Positions 7,462-15,139 of a stretch of DNA of 45,800 nucleotides are shown piece by piece (position 1 is the stretch's first letter; each line of letters begins with the position of its first letter). Location: positions 1 through 45,800 of the forward strand of contig JAAETT010000360.1 in the NCBI GenBank assembly GCA_024228115.1, in the 5' to 3' direction. The notes under the pieces are model-generated. The model searched no databases, was not told the origin of the DNA, and saw nothing but the letters and a program-made list of their open reading frames with translations. The translations under genes and the position numbers were made by a program. Source of the DNA: a bacterium (lineage in GTDB: Bacteria; Myxococcota_A; UBA9160; UBA6930).

Positions 7462-9621
7462 TCACGCTTTGTCTTGCGAGAGGATCGAATCGAACCAGGC
7501 CCCTTCGTCCTCGGCATCGATCGCAGTCCCCAGAGTGAGGCAGCCGATGTAGGAGTTGTGGATGAGTTTCCCGAGCACGAGCGCCAGGGTCATCTCGACG
7601 GGTTCGAAGCGTTCTCGCAGGGCGTCCGCCCGGGAGGGCCAGGGGATGGGGATCTGCTTCCAGCGCTTCGTCTGCTCGGGTGGCAGGCCCGGGCCCTGGG
7701 GTGTGTGCGGCTGCGCCGGTGGCCGTTCGGCCAACAAGCGGCCGATGCCGTCCGATAGCTCGTACGGCAGGTCGCGGAAGGGAGGCCTGCGCGCGATCCT
7801 TCGCAAGTGACCGGCGACAACGTCACCCTCGCGCATGCGGACGAAGGTCTGGAGGTGAAGTCTGCGGAACAGGGAGTACCAGTCCTTGTCGGTACCGAAA
7901 GGTGCTGCCGAGAGCGCTGGTCGCGATCGAACGACGGTGACGGATGCCCCCTCCAAGAGGCGGGCCAGCATCTCGCGAAGGAAGTCGCCCTTGCCGCTCG
8001 GCGAGGTGTAGAGCTCGCTGAAGCCGGGGCCCGCGACCAGGAAGGCTCCCGTGTCGAGTGTCGTCAGACTGGCGAGGTCGCCCAGCAGCTCGGCGTCGAG
8101 GCCCGGTCCGCTGAAGGCAAAGCACTCCGGGTCGCTGCTGCGGCCCGCCGGCCGAAAAGCGTCGGATGTCGATGGCTGCCGGAGGCCCTCCCGCCACTCC
8201 AGCGTCCCGTTCTCAGTCAGGTGCTGGCCCGCCAACAGAAAGCGCAACTCGAAGTCGCTGGTGAGCCCGAGTTCGGGCGGCGCGGAATTCAGTAGCTCGC
8301 GCGTATCGGCGTCGAAGTCCGTGGGTCGTTGCTGCTTCTTCAGGGGATCGAAGCCGAGACCCCGCTCCTCGAACCAATGCGCCCCACCCATGGCGTAGGG
8401 AATCGCGTAGCGCGCCTCGAGCACCTCCGCCGCTCGCAGGAACTCCTGGGGCTCGAGCATCAGGCGCTGTTGCCTGGCCAGCTCCTCGTCGGGAACGAAG
8501 CACAGGTATTGCGGGACCGACGAAGGCAGGAACTGTGGGGGGTAGAGATTCCAGCGCCGGTGGTTGGCGAAGAAGTAGTCGACGCGGCCGACTTCGCGAC
8601 GTAGCGCCCGCGTGTACTCCTCGATCGACATGCGGGGATCCGATCCGGAATCCGCCAGCAGCAGGCTCGTCGATCCGCCGGCACGCAGCGCGTAGACGTT
8701 TCCACGGTTGAAGTCGGACAGGCCCGCCTCGCTTCCCCAGCCCAGCGGCTGCTCGCCGTAGAAGGGAAGCGCCGTGATCTCGAAGCTCCCGAGCTCGAGG
8801 CTCTCCCCCCACTGCAGGGTGCGCACGTCGTGGAACTCCAGCTGTTCGAGGCGCCTGCGCACGTTGATCGAGAGCAACGATTCCTCGGGGACGTCGGGCA
8901 CGATGAAGATCGAGTCGGCCGGGAACTGGAAGAGGCAGCCCGGCGCGAAATGGTCGGCGTGCGTATGCGTGATGAGGATGACGTGGCGCTCCTCCGGGAA
9001 GTCCAGTGGGCTGAGCGGCTGGTAGTGGTTCGGGTAGCGCGGTGCCTTGGGGCAGAAGAACGGATCCGTCCAGACGCGCAGGTCGCCGTCGGACCAGCTG
9101 ATGCAGGCGTGCCCCACATAGAGCGGCTCGCCGGATTTCTTGCCACCGCCGTGAACGACGCGCTCGAAGCCCGTGGCAGCGATGGCGGGCTCGAGCTCCT
9201 CGACGAAGCGCTGGAGCGCCGGCCCCCCCGCATCTCCCTCGCCGCGCAAGAGCGTCCGCAGCGCGTCGCAACCGACGCGGTCCAGCGGCACGCTCGCCAG
9301 GCCCGTCCCGACAGTGGAGCGCAGGTGGGCCCAGGCCGGCGCGATGTCGTCTTCCTTCGGGTGCCAGAAGGAGGTGTCGGCCAGAACCGCCTGGTGTGGT
9401 TCCGATCGGCGCTCGCGTAGCACCGAGTCGGCCGTCTCCCGTACCGACAGGCGCTCTGCACGGCGGGCGGGGTCGAGCATGAGCGCGGCCACGGCCTGGG
9501 TCGTCTCGGGATAGAGGGAGCCTGCTACGAAATCCTGAAGTCGGCCCGAGAGGGTCGATCCGTAGGGGGTGCCATCTGTCCACTCGACCGAAATGTCCAG
9601 GAAATCGGCGACTCGCTTCAT
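7462..9621 (-). CDS. Large metallo-beta-lactamase-fold hydrolase
   Basis: The true product is 719 residues from ATG at 9621; that ATG overlaps the upstream gene's TGA in an ATGA junction. A longer open frame continues upstream but there it only shadows the preceding gene. The metal-binding motif HTHADH is at residues 219-224 inside a strand-loop typical of the MBL fold, with more candidate ligands in LLLADSGSD and FFANHRRW. About 170 residues before and about 350 after the core are unlike standard hydrolases; one C-terminal stretch reads LALVLGKLIHNSYIGCLTLG. The position between a SpaB_C-like gene and a B12 radical SAM gene implies a role in peptide maturation, such as hydrolysing a peptide or ester bond. 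It could also be an oxidoreductase of the flavodiiron type, though no flavodoxin domain is seen. Confidence 0.75.
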   Translation of the reverse strand: MKRVADFLDISVEWTDGTPYGSTLSGRLQDFVAGSLYPETTQAVAALMLDPARRAERLSVRETADSVLRERRSEPHQAVLADTSFWHPKEDDIAPAWAHLRSTVGTGLASVPLDRVGCDALRTLLRGEGDAGGPALQRFVEELEPAIAATGFERVVHGGGKKSGEPLYVGHACISWSDGDLRVWTDPFFCPKAPRYPNHYQPLSPLDFPEERHVILITHTHADHFAPGCLFQFPADSIFIVPDVPEESLLSINVRRRLEQLEFHDVRTLQWGESLELGSFEITALPFYGEQPLGWGSEAGLSDFNRGNVYALRAGGSTSLLLADSGSDPRMSIEEYTRALRREVGRVDYFFANHRRWNLYPPQFLPSSVPQYLCFVPDEELARQQRLMLEPQEFLRAAEVLEARYAIPYAMGGAHWFEERGLGFDPLKKQQRPTDFDADTRELLNSAPPELGLTSDFELRFLLAGQHLTENGTLEWREGLRQPSTSDAFRPAGRSSDPECFAFSGPGLDAELLGDLASLTTLDTGAFLVAGPGFSELYTSPSGKGDFLREMLARLLEGASVTVVRSRPALSAAPFGTDKDWYSLFRRLHLQTFVRMREGDVVAGHLRRIARRPPFRDLPYELSDGIGRLLAERPPAQPHTPQGPGLPPEQTKRWKQIPIPWPSRADALRERFEPVEMTLALVLGKLIHNSYIGCLTLGTAIDAEDEGAWFDSILSQDKA

Positions 9622-10433
9622 GTTCTCGTCAGCTCCGGACGGCACGCCTCCCGTGCCTCGGCAAGGATCTGTTGCTGGGTCGGGAGGTCGAGTGCCCATA
9701 GGTTGTAGATGTAGTTGAGACATTGCAGCAGTGTCGTGCTGGCCTCGAATCCGGCGCTGCGCGGCGCCGCCAGCAGCGGCAGCAGGGCCTCGAAGTCTGA
9801 TGGGTCGCAGAGTGTGGCAGCGGGCTGATCGCGCTGTGCGGAAGCTCCTTCGAGCGGCGTGCCGCGCAGACGCGCGAAGCGCCCCAGCGCCTCCCACACC
9901 AGCCAGCGATCGTTCAGATGGCAATCGAGGAAGGCGATGCTGAACTCCGACCAACGACCGGCCGTACAGCGGGAGCCCGAGATCAGGGCCTCCATGTAGG
10001 CGTCGGAAGCCGCGGTCAACAGACGGTTCACGTCGTCTTGGAAGGCCCCGGAAAGGAGCTCGCGCTGCTCGAAATAGGAGTCGAATACGCGTGCTCCGAG
10101 CCACGACCACTTCCACTGGCCCTGCGCGAGCAGCAGTGTCTCGATCAGCGCTTCGGGCGGGCCATCGGCCTTGAAACGCAGGCGTAGGCCCGGGGGCTTG
10201 TGAAGGAAGAACCAGGCCTCGACCAGGTCGCGGCGTTCGAGATCACGCCGCAGGTTCCGCAGGGCGAAGAAGAACTCGGTCTGCTCCTTGAGGGAAGGAA
10301 TGTGTCGGACTTCCAGGCCGAGTTGGAGCCAGTCGTTGACCAGCGGGATATCGAGGGCGCCATCGTTCCCGTCGGCGGCGTGGAACACGCCTAGTCGCAA
10401 GGGCTCTTCATGCTGGACGCGAACGATCTTCAC
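9618..10433 (-). CDS. Thiopeptide-type / SpaB_C-like biosynthesis protein
   Basis: The 271-residue product starts at GTG 10433. The segment AWFFLHKPPGLRLRF near residues 75-89 closely resembles the conserved WFFIRY...P.LRLRF block of the 'thiopeptide-type bacteriocin biosynthesis' and lantibiotic dehydratase C-terminal (SpaB_C) family. In lanthipeptide dehydratases this domain eliminates glutamate from glutamylated Ser/Thr; stand-alone relatives in thiopeptide pathways do the same or catalyse cycloaddition. Here it is the first gene of a minus-strand trio and overlaps the MBL gene by 4 bases. Its likely partner, a LanB-like glutamylation-type protein, is encoded divergently at 11254. Whether the two form a split dehydratase or belong to a tRNA-dependent peptide-ligase system without elimination is not visible. 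Confidence 0.72.
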   Translation of the reverse strand: MKIVRVQHEEPLRLGVFHAADGNDGALDIPLVNDWLQLGLEVRHIPSLKEQTEFFFALRNLRRDLERRDLVEAWFFLHKPPGLRLRFKADGPPEALIETLLLAQGQWKWSWLGARVFDSYFEQRELLSGAFQDDVNRLLTAASDAYMEALISGSRCTAGRWSEFSIAFLDCHLNDRWLVWEALGRFARLRGTPLEGASAQRDQPAATLCDPSDFEALLPLLAAPRSAGFEASTTLLQCLNYIYNLWALDLPTQQQILAEAREACRPELTRT

Positions 10434-10558
10434 GATCCTGCCTCGTGCAGTGGACGCCCATCATACGCGATCGCTCTCCTTCGCGACATTCCTTCCCTTG
10501 CACTGGGCGGCAGGCACGGCTGAGCGTCATTCGCTATGGGTTCCAGGAGGGCACGGAC
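10434..10558. promoter_or_regulatory. Divergent promoter region, SpaB_C-like / HO-like genes
   Basis: These 125 bases lie between two divergent operons. A good ribosome-binding site, CAGGAGGG near 10544-10551, precedes the ATG at 10559 and decides that start over an in-frame ATG at 10445. I see no clear promoter boxes or operator palindrome. Confidence 0.4.
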
Positions 10559-11257
10559 ATGTCACATGCGGTATCGAGCGCCACGATTTCGCACTTTCGT
10601 GATGCGTTTCAGGAAATCCTGCGCTGGGACGAGCAGATCCCTCCGGCGCAGCACGCACTCCTGCTCGCGGAGCCCGCGGCGCGCGAGTGGGCGCGGCAGT
10701 CGTTGATCGAGTCGTACTGGCGGATGTGCGAGACGACCCGGTTGATCCTGGCTGCCGTCCAGGCCCTCGACACCCGCGGCGACATCGAGAGTGCGCGCTT
10801 CTGGAGCGCCCACATCGACGAAGAGCTGGGACATGATCGGGTGTTCTACAAGGATGTATGCGCACAGTACGGGAGTGTCGAAGCCGGTGAGGCAGCGTTG
10901 GCGAAGTTTCCCCCGTCACCTGCCACGGCGGCGTTGCTGGGGTATTTCCGTTGGCAGGTCGAGCGCGGCAACCCGCATCTGCTGATGGTGCTGCGCTTCT
11001 TCCTGGAGTCATTCCTGGTGGTGGAGCTCGACGAGATGGAACGCTTCGAACGCTCTCTCGGGAACATCGGTCTGGAGACGCTTCGCACTCATCGCGAGCA
11101 CGATCTCGACCACGTGAAACCCTGTGGCCCCTATCTGGACGCGCACTTCGAGCCGTCGGATATCCCCACCATCGTGTGGTCTAGCGACTTCATCACGACC
11201 TGCCTGATCGAGAGCCAGACCTGGGTGGCCACACGGGTGTTGCGCAACCTCGAATGA
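10559..11257 (+). CDS. Heme-oxygenase-like putative di-iron enzyme
   Basis: This 232-residue, largely helical protein resembles the heme-oxygenase-like / TenA-PqqC 'iron-containing redox enzyme' superfamily. Candidate iron ligands are E58, H85, the ExxH at E89-H92 (HIDEELGH), E150 and H181/H185 (HDLDH). Members of this HDO superfamily use a di-iron site and oxygen for N-oxygenation, C-C cleavage or desaturation, including in natural-product pathways. The start at 10559 follows a good ribosome-binding site; 38 upstream in-frame codons are probably not translated. The stop overlaps the next gene in an ATGA junction, so it is co-translated with the LanB-like protein. The reaction is unknown; the fold assignment rests on ligand pattern and length, not on a database match. 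Confidence 0.65.
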   Translation: MSHAVSSATISHFRDAFQEILRWDEQIPPAQHALLLAEPAAREWARQSLIESYWRMCETTRLILAAVQALDTRGDIESARFWSAHIDEELGHDRVFYKDVCAQYGSVEAGEAALAKFPPSPATAALLGYFRWQVERGNPHLLMVLRFFLESFLVVELDEMERFERSLGNIGLETLRTHREHDLDHVKPCGPYLDAHFEPSDIPTIVWSSDFITTCLIESQTWVATRVLRNLE

Positions 11258-13200
11258 AGGCGCTGCACTTCCGGTACGGCTGGATCGCGCGGCCCCGGTT
11301 GGCCGAACTACTTCCTGTGTCGGACGAGATCGCAAGCATGCGCCAGCTGCTGGAGCGGCGGCGCCGGCTACTGGAACAACCCAACAGCGAGGCCATGCGC
11401 CGCGACGCCTGGAGCCGGGATGCATTGCGCGTGGCCGCCTGGTTTCAGAAGCCCCGTGTCGATCGCCCGCCGAGCCTGAAGGCCGTGCGCAGCACCCGTC
11501 GGCTGGCCGAGGAGGCCGACGATCGTCTGCTGTACGAGATTCAAGATTGGGTGGGCGAAGCACACTCCCTGCTGGATGGAAGCCGCGCGGAGAAGTCTCC
11601 ACCTCTCGATGAGATGATCTCGTTCCTGGAAGCACTGGCCCGGACCGACTTCCCGAGCCTTCTGTCGTGGCGCCAGGCGCGTCTCGCAGCGCGCCTGTTC
11701 GTCGCCGATGGGCATGGTGCGCAAGAGCTGGCGCCGACGTACCGGCGGGCCGGTCGGGCCACGGTTCAAGCGGCGCGCACCTGTGTTGGCTACGCCCTGG
11801 CGGGCGTGGGCCGGTTGGCACCGCGCCAGGCCTGGGTGGGGGTTGGCTTCGGCCGCTTCGAGGCGACGAGTTCCGAGGAGAGCATCGCTGTCGTGCGCGA
11901 TCGGGAGCGCATCTGCGTCGAGCCCGACCTGGCCTGGATCGAGCGGCACTGGCGAGACCTCGAACCCATGCCCCTGGCAGCGGGTACGCGGCCCTGGAGC
12001 TACCTGGATGAGCGCGTTCGCATCCAGTCCGATCCGCGGGTGGAGCGGTACCACGCAGAGATAGTCGAGCAGCTCCGCGAGCTGGCGAATCAGGTAGAGG
12101 CAGAGCCCTGGCACTTCGAAGCCATCCAGGGCTTTCTGACTGCGACCGAGGCCCTGCTGCGTGAATCGGTGGGCGAGGAGATCTGGGGCGAGGACCCACA
12201 CGCCTGGTGGGTCAGTCGCTACCTGCCCGAGGAACAGTCCGTCGCGCAGGAATGCTCGCAGCAGTTCCGGCAAGATTTCGTGCAGCACCGGGCTGGGTTG
12301 CGCGAGCGCCGCCTACTCTTCGAGCCCGACGAGGACTGGATCCATCCGGTTCTCCTGCCCTATCCCTACCGCCTCCGACAGCGCTCTCCTGCCGCGATTC
12401 GTGTCGAGGCGGAGGAGTTCTTCGACTGGGTCGCCGAGATCGGCGGCGGGGAAGGCGCCGATCTTCCGTTCGTGCCGCCGACTGCCGAGCCCGGCGCCGC
12501 TCTGGTGAGCTGGATCGACGAACGGGGCTCGCGCCACCAGTTCGTCGATCCCAGCCCGCGGCGGGCTTCCGAGCGGAGTGCCGTCTGCATGGTCTCCCGC
12601 CCGCTCTTTTCGGAACCGCAGGTGAGCGACGGCCAGGCGCTGCGGCCGCCGCTCCATCGGGTCGACAACCGACTGGTGCGACTCCAGGAGACCGAGCGAG
12701 ATCCGGCTGAGGTGTCGCCGGGGGAGTCGGTCAGCTTTCACTCCGCGCTGCTCGATGTGGAGACTACGCCGCTACTTGCCTTGGAGTTGGCATCGGCCCG
12801 CTACGCGCGGGCCGCAGACCTGGTTCCGCAGCTCGTGGAGCAGGAGGCCGCGGAGCAGCTCTCGTTCGGGCGTGTGTGGGCCCGGGATGGCGTGTGGCTG
12901 CTGGAGCCGGTCGAGAGTCGGGAGCTACTTCGCAAGCTGGGAACGGCGCGTGCGCTCGCCGGGCTCTATCACCTGGAGGTCCACGAGGTGCTGGGTCAAC
13001 CTGCATGGCTCGATGTCGTGGCGAACGGAAAGCATTCCGCGCTCCCGACCCAGTCGCTCGTAGCCTGGGACTACCTCGTTCACCTGTTGCGGACGACCTC
13101 TGTTCCGCTGGCCCTGATCCATCCCAAAGCGACGACGCGAGCTCCGCTGATCGTCGACGCTGCGGGAGGCGCACTGCCCAGCCAGGTTCTGGCGCGCTGA
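11254..13200 (+). CDS. LanB-like (glutamylation-domain-like) protein
   Basis: This 648-residue protein has features of the lantibiotic dehydratase N-terminal domain, which uses aminoacyl-tRNA to esterify or ligate amino acids onto a peptide. Near residues 186-204, GRLAPRQAWVGVGFGRFE matches the position and shape of the R(x)SPFGLFAGVxxGxF signature, but the PFG is replaced. It is followed by CVEPDLAWIERHWRDLE, like the family's TRLDMxWL..L..LE. Length and split architecture resemble thiopeptide-type small LanBs and PEARL enzymes, which lack the elimination domain. It overlaps the HO-like gene by 4 bases and ends 16 bases before a strong hairpin. Several family residues are diverged, so it may act on an unusual tRNA or be non-catalytic. 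Assignment is moderate. Confidence 0.5.
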   Translation: MKALHFRYGWIARPRLAELLPVSDEIASMRQLLERRRRLLEQPNSEAMRRDAWSRDALRVAAWFQKPRVDRPPSLKAVRSTRRLAEEADDRLLYEIQDWVGEAHSLLDGSRAEKSPPLDEMISFLEALARTDFPSLLSWRQARLAARLFVADGHGAQELAPTYRRAGRATVQAARTCVGYALAGVGRLAPRQAWVGVGFGRFEATSSEESIAVVRDRERICVEPDLAWIERHWRDLEPMPLAAGTRPWSYLDERVRIQSDPRVERYHAEIVEQLRELANQVEAEPWHFEAIQGFLTATEALLRESVGEEIWGEDPHAWWVSRYLPEEQSVAQECSQQFRQDFVQHRAGLRERRLLFEPDEDWIHPVLLPYPYRLRQRSPAAIRVEAEEFFDWVAEIGGGEGADLPFVPPTAEPGAALVSWIDERGSRHQFVDPSPRRASERSAVCMVSRPLFSEPQVSDGQALRPPLHRVDNRLVRLQETERDPAEVSPGESVSFHSALLDVETTPLLALELASARYARAADLVPQLVEQEAAEQLSFGRVWARDGVWLLEPVESRELLRKLGTARALAGLYHLEVHEVLGQPAWLDVVANGKHSALPTQSLVAWDYLVHLLRTTSVPLALIHPKATTRAPLIVDAAGGALPSQVLAR

Positions 13201-13215
13201 GGCTCCCAAGAAACC

Positions 13216-13254
13216 GACAAACCTGAGGCGCGCTTCGGCCGCCTCAGGTTTGTC
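13216..13254. terminator. Bidirectional hairpin between convergent genes
   Basis: GACAAACCTGAGGCG at 13216-13230 pairs perfectly over 15 bases with 13240-13254, around a 9-base loop containing TTCG. It sits 16 bases after the LanB-like stop and about 50 bases from the stop of the convergent Tat-signal gene, so it could terminate both. Neither side has a long T-run. Confidence 0.75.
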
Positions 13255-13306
13255 GAGGAAACCCGATCGACGGATGAACCGCCGGGTGGGACCGCGTCGT
13301 GGCCGT

Positions 13307-13714
13307 CTACCAGGGACACATGGTGGTCGAGGCCGCTGCGCCCGGGTCGAGTTTCGCGATGGTCTCGTAGGCGCTGCCCAGCTCGCGCAACTGCGCAGCC
13401 GTCAGCATCTTGCTGGTCTCGTTGGCTCTCGGCGTGCGAAGCTTGCCCTTGAGATTGGCCGGAAGTCCGTCGAAGGCGGCCTTCTGCTCCGCCGTCACAT
13501 TGAACGGCTGGCCGTTTCTGGGCGAGATCTTGATCATCCCAGGACCCTGCTGGATGCCTGGGAGTGCCCGCTTCATGGCGGGCTTGATCTTCATCTCCCG
13601 GGCGCCTCCCGGGCTCTTCTTGTCTTCGGCGAGGGCTTTCAGCGCCAGCGATGATCCTGCGGCTGCCAGCGCAGTCCGCATGGCGGCTTGCTTGATGAAG
13701 ACTCGACGATTCAT
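13307..13714 (-). CDS. Small Tat-signal protein; candidate RiPP precursor
   Basis: The 135-residue product starts at ATG 13714 behind an AGGAGGGG ribosome-binding site. It begins with a clear twin-arginine motif (NRRVFIK) and a hydrophobic stretch, with a likely cleavage site after LKALA near residue 29, so export by Tat in folded or modified form is expected. The mature part is basic and Pro/Gly-rich, then a helix-prone segment (LTAAQLRELGSAYETIAKL), and ends in STTMCPW. No enzyme family is recognisable. It is convergent with the RiPP island and adjacent to it. The short C-terminal Ser/Thr/Cys tail after a helical segment has the layout of a leader-core peptide, but this is inference. It could equally be an unrelated small periplasmic protein or a small subunit of an oxidoreductase. 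Confidence 0.7.
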   Translation of the reverse strand: MNRRVFIKQAAMRTALAAAGSSLALKALAEDKKSPGGAREMKIKPAMKRALPGIQQGPGMIKISPRNGQPFNVTAEQKAAFDGLPANLKGKLRTPRANETSKMLTAAQLRELGSAYETIAKLDPGAAASTTMCPW

Positions 13715-13973
13715 GCAGTACCCCTCCTGTATAGAACCTTGCCCCCGCGAGTGTGCGCCGAGCGACCTCGCTACGAACTACACGCGGGCGAAACGCGAGT
13801 GTAGTTCGGGCGAAGCTGCGGGCGCAAGGTCTCGACCGAATCCACGATCGCCGGTGGTGTAGGTGCGGGAATCCCGATGAACGAGATTCAAACTACGGTG
13901 TGCAGTGATGTGTGGCGAGAAACCCTCAAGGGCTGATCAACCTGGTAGGGTCGAGGGCTGCGCGGTGGTCCAG
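13715..13973. other. Intergenic region upstream of the Tat-signal gene
   Basis: Apart from the ribosome-binding site next to the 13714 start, I see no gene and no clear promoter boxes here. This region must hold the promoter of the Tat-signal gene, since the next unit upstream (selD) ends at a terminator at its far edge. Confidence 0.4.
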
Positions 13974-14012
13974 AAAAAACCGAGGAAGGTCCCTCATTCC
14001 CATGAGACCTTC
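13974..14012 (-). terminator. Intrinsic terminator of the selD operon
   Basis: On the minus strand, shortly after the selD stop, an 11-base-pair stem (GAAGGT + ATGAG paired with CTCAT + ACCTTC, with a 2-base bulge) closes a TCCC/GGGA tetraloop at 13985-14012. A run of six U residues follows (A-run at 13974-13979 on the plus strand). This is a textbook Rho-independent layout. Confidence 0.8.
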
Positions 14013-14035
14013 GAAGGCGAAGACCATTCTCGGAT

Positions 14036-15085
14036 TCAGACGACTTCGAGCGCCGGCGGCCCCTCTTCGACCTCGGCGACGCGCACGGCCGCCGCCACGC
14101 CCGCGGCCCGAAGAGCACTCACGAGATCGTCTGCTTCGTGCCCGGGGACCGAGAGTAGAAGCCCACCCGAGGTCTGGGGGTCGAAGAGGATCTCCTCGTG
14201 CTTGCGGGAAACATCTGCTCGCATTGTCATGGACGCCTCGACCATGGCCCGGTTGGCAACGTTGCTCCCGGTGGTCTCCCCTCGCTGGTACATCTCGAGT
14301 GCCCCCGGGTAGACCGGCAGGCTTGCGAAGTCGAGACGCAATCGACTCCCGGAACCACGGGCGATTTCGAGGAGGTGTCCGGCGATGCCGAACCCGGTCA
14401 CGTCCGTGCACGCATGAAGGTCGAAGCCCAGGGCGATCTCCATCGCTGATCCGTTGAGAGAGGCGACCGCCGGCAGGACCTCTCGCTCGAGCTCCGCAAA
14501 GTCGAACCGGCCGGAACGTACCGCGTTGAACAACACGCCGGTGCCGAGCGGCTTGGTGAGGACGAGTGCGTCCCCCGGCCTGGAGCCGGCATTGGTGATG
14601 ATCCGGTCCGGGTGGACTGTGCCGTTGACGCTGAGACCGTATTTGGGCTCCTCGTCTTCGACCGAATGACCGCCAACGAGACAGGCTCCGGCCTCAGCCG
14701 CCTTGTCGTTGCCGCCGCGCAGGATTTCCCTCAGCAGGCCCGCGTCGAGCTGCACGATCGGGAACATGACGAGGTTCAGGGCGGTCATCGGCCGGCCACC
14801 CATCGAATAGATATCGGAAATCGAATTGGCAGCCGCGATCAGACCGAACCAGTAGGGGTCATCGACTGGCGGGGTGATGAAATCGACCGTGCTGATGATC
14901 GCGAGTTCGTCCGAGAGCCGGTACACCGCGGCGTCGTCGGCCGTTTCGATGCCGACCAACAGGTTCGGGTCCGACGGTGGCGTCAGCCCGCTGAGCGCGT
15001 CCGACAGAGCCGCCGGACCAATCTTGGCCGCTCAACCACAGGTTCGAGCGAGCCCGGTGAGCGTCTTCTTCTTTCGGAATGCCAT
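14036..15085 (-). CDS. selD: Selenophosphate synthetase, itself a selenoprotein
   Basis: SelD makes selenophosphate from selenide and ATP for selenocysteine synthesis. Conventional reading shows only 307 residues from a TTG at 14959, lacking the catalytic N-terminus. Reading on upstream in the same frame through a TGA at 15032-15034 reaches ATG at 15085 and gives a 349-residue protein. Its N-terminus contains RTCG-Sec-AAKIGP, aligning with the GCGCK active site of E. coli SelD, with Sec18 replacing the catalytic Cys. The ATG has a GGAGAT ribosome-binding site. Downstream, the Gly-rich ATP site and acidic metal motifs (ADDAAVY, TDVTGFG, DPQTSGG) are intact. It is the last gene of the operon after the CoA transferase. 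Sec-containing SelD is known in many bacteria, so the call is firm. Confidence 0.95.
14999..15018 (-). promoter_or_regulatory. Putative bacterial SECIS hairpin in selD
   Basis: Fourteen bases after the UGA, the mRNA can form a 7-base-pair stem (GUCCGGC with GUCGGAC, including one G-U pair) capped by the hexaloop GGCUCU. Distance and G-starting small apical loop fit the bacterial SECIS element that SelB recognises, as in fdhF, whose loop is also rich in G and U. Confidence 0.72.
15032..15034 (-). other. In-frame UGA read as selenocysteine
   Basis: This TGA is codon 18 of selD. It falls exactly where SelD proteins have catalytic Cys or Sec, with conserved protein sequence on both sides, so recoding is far more likely than a nonsense mutation. 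It implies selA, selB and a tRNA-Sec gene elsewhere in the genome. Confidence 0.92.
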
Positions 15086-15139
15086 GGCCGATCTCCGATC
15101 TCGTAGGGGGTCAGGCCCCGGGGAACGCTGCCATCCTGG

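Noticed and set aside
9622-10116. Upstream extension of the MBL-fold gene to an 884-residue protein
   Set aside because: The added 165 residues are Arg/Pro-rich and are the shadow of the SpaB_C-like gene; the ATGA overlap at 9618-9621 gives a better start.
13216-13254. The 39-base inverted repeat as the end of a mobile element
   Set aside because: It sits between convergent stop codons, has no target-site duplication or transposase nearby, and fits a bidirectional terminator.
14036-14959. SelD as a truncated or pseudogene frame starting at TTG 14959
   Set aside because: Reading through the upstream TGA restores a full conserved N-terminus with Sec at the catalytic position, a start codon, a ribosome-binding site and a SECIS-like hairpin, so this is recoding and not decay.
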